Position numbers and translations under genes: made by a program. A DNA stretch of 64,000 nt from Isoptericola variabilis 225. GTDB taxonomy: Bacteria; Actinomycetota; Actinomycetes; Actinomycetales; Cellulomonadaceae. Each line of letters starts with the position of its first letter. The first letter of the stretch is position 1. Positions 59,213 through 64,000 of the stretch are shown here, in pieces. Under the pieces are notes generated by a model, which saw nothing but the letters and a program-made list of their open reading frames with translations, had not been told where the DNA came from and searched no databases. The DNA lies in assembly GCF_000215105.1 (NCBI RefSeq), contig NC_015588.1:2852001-2916000 (forward strand), read 5' to 3'.

Positions 59213-60459
59213 CGTCGGCGACGACCGCGGCGACCGGGCCACCCGTGACCGTCCCCGGGCCGACGTCGGCCACCCCCGCCGGACCGGCGGCGCGCGCCCG
59301 CGTGCGCCCGCCGGTCCCGGCGTCGGGAGCGTGGCGCGAGGGCGACCCGGTCGGCAACCGCCGCTTCGCCGACGTCGGGACGTTCGAGCTCGACTCGGGC
59401 GCGCTCCTGCCCGACGTGCGCGTCGCGTACGAGACGTTCGGCGAGCTCGCGCCCGACGGCTCGAACGCCGTGCTCGTGCTGCACGCGCTCACGGGCGACT
59501 CGCACGTCACCGGTCCTGCCGGCCCGGGGCACCGCACACCCGGCTGGTGGCAGCCCATGGTGGGCCCGGGGGCGCCGATCGACACGGACCACTACTACGT
59601 CGTCGTCCCCAACGTCCTCGGTGGCTGCCAGGGCACGACCGGCCCGGCGTCGTCCGCGCCCGACGGACGCCCCTGGGGCGGGCGGTTCCCGCGCGTGACG
59701 CCGCGCGACCAGGTCGCCGTCGAGATCGAGCTCGCGCGCCAGCTCGGCATCACGGGGTGGGAGCTCGTCGTCGGCGCGTCGATGGGCGGCCACCGCGTGC
59801 TCGAGTGGGCCCTGCTCGGCCCCGAGGCCGGCATCGAGGTCCGCAACCTCGCGGCGATCGCGACGACGGCGCAGACGTCGGGCGACCAGATCGCGTGGGC
59901 GCACCCGCAGCTCGGGGCGATCCGCTCGGACCCGCGCTGGCGCGGCGGCGACTACTACGACGCCGCCGACGGCGACGGGCCGCACGCCGGGCTCGCGATC
60001 GCGCGCCAGATCGCGCACACGACGTACCGGTCGGCGCGCGAGCTCGACGCCCGGTTCGGGCGCCTGCCGCAGGGCGGCGAGGACCCGCTCACCGACGGGC
60101 GCTACGCGGTGCAGTCGTACCTCGACCACCACGGCGACAAGCTCGCCCGCCGGTTCGACGCGAACTCCTACCTCGTGCTCACCGAGTCGATGCTCACGCA
60201 CGACCTCGGGCGGGACCGTGGCGGCGTCGAGGCGGCGCTGTCGCAGATCACGGCCCGCACGCTCGTCGTCGCGGTCGACAGCGACCGGCTGTTCCCGCCC
60301 GAGCAGTCGGGCCGGATCGCCACGTGGGTCCCGGGGGCCGAGCCGCTGCGCATCGTGACCTCCGACTTCGGGCACGACGGGTTCCTCATCGAGTTCGACC
60401 AGCTCGGCCCCATCGTCCGCGAGTTCCTCGCCGAGGTCGCGCAGGACCCCGCGAGGTAG
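59209..60459 (+). CDS. metX: Homoserine O-acetyltransferase (MetX)
   Basis: A 416-residue alpha/beta hydrolase activating homoserine for the MetY step. The nucleophile elbow is VVGASMGGHRVLEWAL (Ser near 191), the catalytic His is in SDFGHDGFLIEFDQ (near 388), and the Asp precedes in VVAVDSDRLFPPEQ. HALTGDSHVTG is the oxyanion loop and NVLGGCQGTTGPAS is a MetX hallmark. A Thr/Pro/Ala-rich N-terminus of about 45 residues is extra. The last codon and stop (AGG TAG) lie in the first unit of array F, and a degenerate unit, GAGGTCGCGC, precedes it in the coding sequence. Confidence 0.96.
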   Translation: MTSATTAATGPPVTVPGPTSATPAGPAARARVRPPVPASGAWREGDPVGNRRFADVGTFELDSGALLPDVRVAYETFGELAPDGSNAVLVLHALTGDSHVTGPAGPGHRTPGWWQPMVGPGAPIDTDHYYVVVPNVLGGCQGTTGPASSAPDGRPWGGRFPRVTPRDQVAVEIELARQLGITGWELVVGASMGGHRVLEWALLGPEAGIEVRNLAAIATTAQTSGDQIAWAHPQLGAIRSDPRWRGGDYYDAADGDGPHAGLAIARQIAHTTYRSARELDARFGRLPQGGEDPLTDGRYAVQSYLDHHGDKLARRFDANSYLVLTESMLTHDLGRDRGGVEAALSQITARTLVVAVDSDRLFPPEQSGRIATWVPGAEPLRIVTSDFGHDGFLIEFDQLGPIVREFLAEVAQDPAR

Positions 60460-60599
60460 CGCTCCACCCGCGAGGTAGCGCTCCACCCCGCGAGGTAGCG
60501 CTCCACCCCGCGAGGTAGCGCTCCACCCCGCGAGGTAGCGCTCCACCCGCGAGGTAGCGCTCCACCCGCGAGGTAGCGCTGCGCGCGACGAGGTAGCGC
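60453..60599 (+). repeat. GAGGTAGCGC array F, 8 units, period 19-20 bp
   Basis: Perfect cores start at 60453, 60472, 60492, 60512, 60532, 60551, 60570 and 60590. Steps are 19, 20, 20, 20, 19, 19 and 20 bp; the spacers TCCACCCCGC and TCCACCCGC differ by one C, which explains the 19-bp steps. It is the longest array in the window and reads in the direction of metX. Confidence 0.94.
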
Positions 60600-60626
60600 G
60601 GCCTCGCGCGTGTCGGACCCTGCTCC

Positions 60627-60632
60627 TAGCGT
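60627..60632 (+). promoter_or_regulatory. -10 element of the VOC gene
   Basis: TAGCGT at 60627-60632 predicts a start of transcription near 60639, giving a 44-nt leader before the Shine-Dalgarno-led ATG 60683. GTG 60638 is only 5 nt from the hexamer and would be a leaderless alternative. Confidence 0.5.
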
Positions 60633-60682
60633 GGACCGTGGTCGCCGACGACGGCAGCCGCGGACCCGTCAGGAGGCATGCG

Positions 60683-61111
60683 ATGGCCAGGCTCAACCCC
60701 TATCTCAGCTTCAGGACCGAGGCGCGCGACGCGCTCGAGTACTACCGGTCGGCCCTCGGCGGCGAGGTGCAGATCGACACCTACGGCAGCATCCCCGGCA
60801 TGGTCGACGACCCGGAGGAGCAGCACCTCGTGATGCACGGCCAGCTCGAGACGCCGCACGGGCTGTGCCTCATGGCCGCCGACACGCCGTCGGTCATGGA
60901 GTACGTCGCACCCAATCGGGGCGTGACGGTCGCGCTCACCGGCGGCGCCGAGGACCACGAGTACGTCGCCACCGCGTACGAGCGGCTGGCCTCCGACGCC
61001 ACGGTGAGCGTGCCGTTCGAGAAGGCGCCGTGGGGCGACTACTTCGGGCAGCTCACGGACAAGTACGGCGTGAGCTGGATGTTCGACGTCGGCGACCCGG
61101 GCGCGGAGTGA
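60683..61111 (+). CDS. VOC-superfamily (PhnB/glyoxalase-like) protein
   Basis: A 142-residue protein of the PhnB-like branch of the vicinal-oxygen-chelate fold. It begins MARLNPYLSFRTEARDALEYYRSALGGEVQ and ends WGDYFGQLTDKYGVSWMFDV, both typical of the PhnB/3-demethylubiquinone-like group. The middle carries HLVMHGQLETPHGLCLMAAD and the characteristic alpha-beta-beta repeats. Members are often annotated as bleomycin-resistance or glyoxalase-like, but no activity can be predicted. AGGAGG (60671-60676) lies 6 nt before ATG 60683. It sits between repeat array F and the coiled-coil gene. Confidence 0.9.
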   Translation: MARLNPYLSFRTEARDALEYYRSALGGEVQIDTYGSIPGMVDDPEEQHLVMHGQLETPHGLCLMAADTPSVMEYVAPNRGVTVALTGGAEDHEYVATAYERLASDATVSVPFEKAPWGDYFGQLTDKYGVSWMFDVGDPGAE

Positions 61112-61123
61112 CGCTGCCGTCGA

Positions 61124-61969
61124 TCAGCCCAGCAGCACGCGCTGCCGGCGGGCGGCATCGACCCGGTCGCGCGCGTCGGCGATCCGGCTGCGCACCGACA
61201 GATCCGTGAAGACGTTGTCGAACCAGACGTCGAGCGTCCGGGTCAGACCGTCGATGCCCACCCCTGCGACTCCTCGCTCACCGAGGTCCCCGAGCTCGAC
61301 CCCCAGGTGGGTCAGCGCGGCGTCGGCGTGCCGGAGCCGGTCGGCGGCGCGGTCGAGCCGGTCGTGCTTGGCCATGCTGGCGATCATCCCTCCGTCGAAG
61401 AACGTGTCGTAGGTCGACCAGCCGTTGGTGACCCGCAGCTCCTCGGCGGCGGCGTCGAGCGCCTCGAGCGCCTGCGCGGCCGCCTGGCGAGCCTCGGCGA
61501 TCTCGGCCCGTTCCGCACGCAGCTCGCCGGTCAGGCGCGCCACGTCCACGAGCTCGACGACCGCTGCCCCACGACCCGAGCGCAGCAGCCACGCCTCCTT
61601 CGCCTCGAGCGCGGCGTCGACGGCGGCCGCCTCCCGCTCGGCCGCCGCGAGCCGGGCCTCCTCGGACGCCACCGCGTACTCGGCCGCGTCCTGCTCGGCG
61701 CGCTCCCGGCCGAGTCGCTCGTCGCGCGAGCCGACGAGGCTCGCCCACACGCGGGTGAGGCTGAGGGACTCGAGGCGCGCGACGTCGGAAGTCTCGTCGG
61801 CGAGGCGCCGCCGCGCCCGGGCGACCTGCTCACGAGCCGTCGCGACGGCGGCCGCCGCGTTGGCGCGGCGCGCCACCTGGCGTCGGTGCTCGCCGGCGGC
61901 GGCGTGCGCGGCAGCCAGCTCCTCCTCGATCGCGGCGGGGTCGGACGGGAGGGCCGGCGTCGTCGACAT
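61124..61969 (-). CDS. Coiled-coil protein of unknown function
   Basis: A 281-residue Ala/Arg/Glu-rich protein I do not recognise. Residues about 12-215 are almost continuously helical with heptad character (for example ARRRLADETSDVARLESLSL and LAAAEREAAAVDAALEAKEA). A less charged segment GWSTYDTFFDGGMIASMAKHDRLDRA (about 180-205) breaks the coil. A C-terminal helical part (VWFDNVFTDLSVRSRIADA) follows. No signal peptide or membrane helix is seen. ATG 61969 follows TAGGTT by 7 nt (leaderless). Repeat array G lies directly upstream, between it and the divergent dehydrogenase. Confidence 0.75.
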   Translation of the reverse strand: MSTTPALPSDPAAIEEELAAAHAAAGEHRRQVARRANAAAAVATAREQVARARRRLADETSDVARLESLSLTRVWASLVGSRDERLGRERAEQDAAEYAVASEEARLAAAEREAAAVDAALEAKEAWLLRSGRGAAVVELVDVARLTGELRAERAEIAEARQAAAQALEALDAAAEELRVTNGWSTYDTFFDGGMIASMAKHDRLDRAADRLRHADAALTHLGVELGDLGERGVAGVGIDGLTRTLDVWFDNVFTDLSVRSRIADARDRVDAARRQRVLLG

Positions 61970-61982
61970 GGGCCACAACCTA
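61970..61982 (-). promoter_or_regulatory. Leaderless -10 element of the coiled-coil gene
   Basis: TAGGTT (61982-61977) lies 7 nt before ATG 61969 and abuts repeat array G. Confidence 0.65.
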
Positions 61983-62084
61983 GCGCTACCTCGCCGAGCG
62001 GAGCGCTACCTCGCGGCGTGCAGCGCTACCTCGCGGCGTGCAGCGCTACCTCGCGGCGTGCAGCGCTACCTCGGCGCTAGGTTG
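61976..62084. repeat. 11-bp inverted repeat flanking array G
   Basis: CAACCTAGCGC (61976-61986) and GCGCTAGGTTG (62074-62084) are perfect reverse complements that bracket the array and contain the -10 hexamers of both divergent genes. With the adjacent GGCC-ATG bases, the two gene starts are nearly the same sequence on opposite strands. Confidence 0.8.
61983..62072 (-). repeat. GAGGTAGCGC array G, 5 units, period 20 bp
   Basis: Minus-strand cores lie at 61983-61992, 62003-62012, 62023-62032, 62043-62052 and 62063-62072, exactly 20 bp apart. Three spacers are identical (GCGGCGTGCA on the plus strand). The array sits between two divergent leaderless genes and reads toward the coiled-coil gene. 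Confidence 0.93.
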
Positions 62085-62089
62085 GGGCC
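62078..62089 (+). promoter_or_regulatory. Leaderless -10 element of the MDR dehydrogenase
   Basis: TAGGTT at 62078-62083 lies 6 nt before ATG 62090; no Shine-Dalgarno is present. Confidence 0.65.
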
Positions 62090-63049
62090 ATGCTCGCCGC
62101 CAGCGTCGTCCGCTTCAGCCCTGACTCCCCGCTCGACGGCCTCGAGGTCGGCGAGCGGCCCGAACCCGAGGTCCGGGAGCACTGGACCACCGTCGAGGTG
62201 CGGGCCGCCGCGCTCAACCAGCACGACCTGTGGTCGCTGCGCGGCGTCGGCCTGCGCGAGGACCAGCTGCCGATGATCCTCGGGACCGACGCCGCGGGCG
62301 TGACGCCCGACGGCGAGGAGGTCGTGGTGCACGCCGTGATCGGGGCGGACGGGCACGGCGTCGGCCCGCGCGAGCCGCGGTCGCTGCTCTCCGAGCGGTA
62401 TCCGGGCACGCTCGCCGAGCGGGTCGCGGTACCCACCGCCAACCTCCTGCCCAAGCCGCCCGAGCTGTCCTTCGCCGAGGCCGCGTGCCTCCCGACGGCG
62501 TGGCTCACGGCCTACCGGATGCTGTTCGTCGCCGCGGGGCTGCGTCCCGGCGACCGCGTGCTCGTGCAGGGCGCGGGCGGCGGCGTCGCGACCGCCGCGA
62601 TCGTGCTCGGCGCCGCGGCGGGGCTCGAGGTCACGGCGACGTCGCGCAGCGGCGCCAAGCGGGAGCGGGCGCTCGCGCTGGGCGCGGCGCACGCCGTCGA
62701 GCCGGGGGCGCGCGTGCCGGCCCGGGTCGACGCGGTGGTCGAGTCGGTCGGCGAGGCGACGTGGCGGCACTCGGTCCGGTCGGTGCGCCCGGGCGGCATG
62801 ATCGTCGTGTGCGGGGCGACGAGCGGCGACGCCCCGCCCGCCGAGCTCAGGCGCGTCTTCTTTCAGGAGATCCGCGTCCAGGGCGTGACGATGGGCACGC
62901 GCGAGGACCTGGCGGCGCTCCTGCGGTTCTGCGCGCGCACGGGCGTACGGCCGGTCGTCGACAGGCGCGTGCGGCTCGCGGACGTCGACCAGGGCATCGC
63001 CCGGATGGCCGCGGGCGAGCACACGGGAAAGATCGTCGTCCTGCCCTGA
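62090..63049 (+). CDS. Zinc-type alcohol dehydrogenase / quinone oxidoreductase-like MDR protein
   Basis: A 319-residue medium-chain dehydrogenase/reductase. The N-terminal GroES-like domain contains VRAAALNQHDLWSLRGVG and LGTDAAGVTPDGEEVVVHAV. The NAD(P) fold starts GDRVLVQGAGGGVATAAI (near 155-170), followed by ALGAAHAVEPG and the C-terminal HTGKIVVLP, a standard family ending. The structural Zn Cys cluster is absent and the catalytic Zn ligands are not obvious, so a Zn-free quinone oxidoreductase-like enzyme is likeliest. The substrate is unknown. Confidence 0.9.
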   Translation: MLAASVVRFSPDSPLDGLEVGERPEPEVREHWTTVEVRAAALNQHDLWSLRGVGLREDQLPMILGTDAAGVTPDGEEVVVHAVIGADGHGVGPREPRSLLSERYPGTLAERVAVPTANLLPKPPELSFAEAACLPTAWLTAYRMLFVAAGLRPGDRVLVQGAGGGVATAAIVLGAAAGLEVTATSRSGAKRERALALGAAHAVEPGARVPARVDAVVESVGEATWRHSVRSVRPGGMIVVCGATSGDAPPAELRRVFFQEIRVQGVTMGTREDLAALLRFCARTGVRPVVDRRVRLADVDQGIARMAAGEHTGKIVVLP

Positions 63050-63065
63050 CCTCGGCAGGGCGACG

Positions 63066-64000
63066 TCAGGCGAAGTGCTGGCGGTACGCCTCGAGCAACG
63101 TCGGGCCCGCGGCCCCGAGGCGCCACACGCCCCAGCCGTCGGAGGTCGGCGTGCCCGCGGCCGCGCTCGCCGCGGCGTCGGGGTTGCGGTAGCGGCGCCC
63201 GTCTGCGAGCTCGATCGTCCCGTCCGGGTGCAGCGTGCCCTCGAAGTGCTGGCGACGGCGCGGCCTCGACCACACGAGCGCGGTCGGCCGTCCCAGCCGC
63301 CCCGCGAGGGCGACGAGGTCCTCGTCCTCCTCGTCGTCGGTGGGCACGTGCGGGTACGTCGGGTAGCCGGTGTCGTACGACCCGTACGACCCGTACGACC
63401 CGTACGACCCCGAGGTGTCGTACGACGGCGCGGGCTCGGCGGGCCGGTCGTAGGCCAGCGGGTCGTGGGAGAGCGCGTCGTACGCGGGGCGCTCGTCCGG
63501 CGGCGGCGTGTACGTGGGCGCCTCGAGCGGCGGCACGCGCAGGGGCGTGTCGGCGGAGGGCTCGTCCCACGACGTCGACTTCCAGCGCGACCCCGTGCCG
63601 GTGTCCCAGTCCGAGCGCTCCCAGCTCGAGCCCTCCCAGCGCGACTCCTGCGGCTCGGCCGGCCCCCAGGGCGCCGGCGCGGGCGGGGGCGGAGGCGGAG
63701 CGTCGAACGCGGGCGCGGTCACGCTCGCGAACACCTCGCCGAGGCGAGGTCCGTCGTCGGCGGGCTCGGGCGTCACGGGCCGGGCGAACCGGTCGGTGCG
63801 CGAGCGCCGCAGCACCGCCGGCGGGCGCGACGGAGCGTCGTCGGCGGACGGCGGGGCGGGGGGCGCGACGGGCGTCGCCGCGGACTCGTCGGGGACGTCC
63901 GCAGGGACGCCGGGCAGCGGCAGGCCGGTCCCGGCGGCACGCCGCTCGGCGCGGGTCGCGCGCGTGCGGGGCGCCGTCGTCGGGCGCCGGCCACCGGACG
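63066..64000 (-). CDS. Pro/Ser/Tyr-rich protein with C-terminal RAMA-like domain (partial)
   Basis: The frame is open to the window edge, so the N-terminus is missing; 311 residues are visible. Most is low-complexity: Pro/Ala-rich, then Trp/Ser motifs (SRWEGSSWERSDWDTGTG) and Pro/Tyr/Asp-rich sequence. A GSY triplet run (SGSYGSYGSYGSYDTGYP) comes from a 9-bp tandem repeat near 63380-63412. An acidic patch (DDEEDEDLV) leads into a compact end, HFEGTLHPDGTIELADGRRY then NPDAAASAAAGTPTSDGWGV and W, which resembles RAMA/DUF4357-type domains found near restriction and methylation enzymes. No such enzyme is visible nearby. Function unknown. Confidence 0.75.
   Translation of the reverse strand, partial: SGGRRPTTAPRTRATRAERRAAGTGLPLPGVPADVPDESAATPVAPPAPPSADDAPSRPPAVLRRSRTDRFARPVTPEPADDGPRLGEVFASVTAPAFDAPPPPPPAPAPWGPAEPQESRWEGSSWERSDWDTGTGSRWKSTSWDEPSADTPLRVPPLEAPTYTPPPDERPAYDALSHDPLAYDRPAEPAPSYDTSGSYGSYGSYGSYDTGYPTYPHVPTDDEEDEDLVALAGRLGRPTALVWSRPRRRQHFEGTLHPDGTIELADGRRYRNPDAAASAAAGTPTSDGWGVWRLGAAGPTLLEAYRQHFA
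63383..63414. repeat. 9-bp tandem repeat in coding sequence
   Basis: CGTACGACC-type 9-mers recur about four times in a row and encode the Gly-Ser-Tyr triplets on the minus strand. A short in-frame repeat of this kind can change copy number without shifting the frame. Confidence 0.75.

Noticed and set aside
57833..60459. Horizontal acquisition of the methionine genes
   Set aside because: Base composition and codon use match the neighbours and no mobile-element remnants flank the pair. Only the repeat array follows metX.

Overview
The window is chromosomal DNA from a high-GC Gram-positive actinobacterium. The supporting signs are the very high GC content, frequent GTG starts, the gene sets mshA (mycothiol), lsr2, carD, WXG100, a Ser/Thr kinase, DUF3263 and DUF4032, and the conserved actinobacterial block dacB - metalloprotease - tilS - hpt - ftsH - folE - folP - folB/folK opposite ppa. 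The style resembles the Cellulomonadaceae/Promicromonosporaceae, but that placement is an inference from gene content, not a phylogenetic result. No prophage, insertion sequence, CRISPR array or plasmid gene was recognised. This is a core-genome region.

Layout. 0-9 kb: end of a two-component system, an HD protein, WXG100, groEL with a CIRCE-type operator, cspA, a LytR_C protein, DUF3263, ung, an SGNH hydrolase, a 75-bp perfect palindrome, tRNA-Thr(TGT) and a DsbA-like protein. 9-19 kb: membrane-linked Ser/Thr kinase, trehalose genes otsA-otsB, an MsiK-type sugar ABC ATPase, DUF4032, rlmB-like rRNA methyltransferase, cysS. 19-25 kb: a Tat-exported sugar isomerase-like protein, a TetR regulator with ispF-ispD, carD and two lipoproteins. 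25-32 kb: the phosphate regulon (pstSCAB, regX3-senX3, phoU) with PHO-box-like repeats, and gpmA. 32-42 kb: DDN-type oxidoreductase, mshA, lactonase, lsr2, lysS, nadC, nadB, panD, panC. 42-56 kb: a DUF2520 protein, two PH-domain membrane proteins, DUF3180, the folate genes, ftsH, hpt, tilS, a metalloprotease, dacB and ppa. 56-64 kb: NlpC/P60 hydrolase, metY-metX, a VOC protein, a coiled-coil orphan, a medium-chain dehydrogenase and a Pro-rich protein with a RAMA-like end.

The most unusual structure is a family of tandem 20-bp units with core GAGGTAGCGC. There are 42 copies in nine oriented arrays at seven places, essentially all between genes. The copy-to-copy period is almost always exactly 20 bp. 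Four genes (the HD gene, the rlmB-like gene, nadB, metX) end with the TAG inside a unit, so their last codon and stop are repeat-encoded (AGG TAG). Because 20 is not a multiple of 3, three successive units put TAG in all three frames. Two arrays lie upstream of genes instead, and in one the last unit has become TAGCGT, the apparent -10 hexamer of nadC. I know of no named family that matches it.

A second theme is leaderless transcription. At least eleven genes have a TANNNT hexamer (TAGCGT, TACGCT, TACGGT, TACCCT, TAGGTT, TAGAAT) 6-8 nt before an ATG or GTG with no Shine-Dalgarno sequence, and two more have weaker versions. I used this to set several starts. Strong hairpin terminators separate most convergent pairs.
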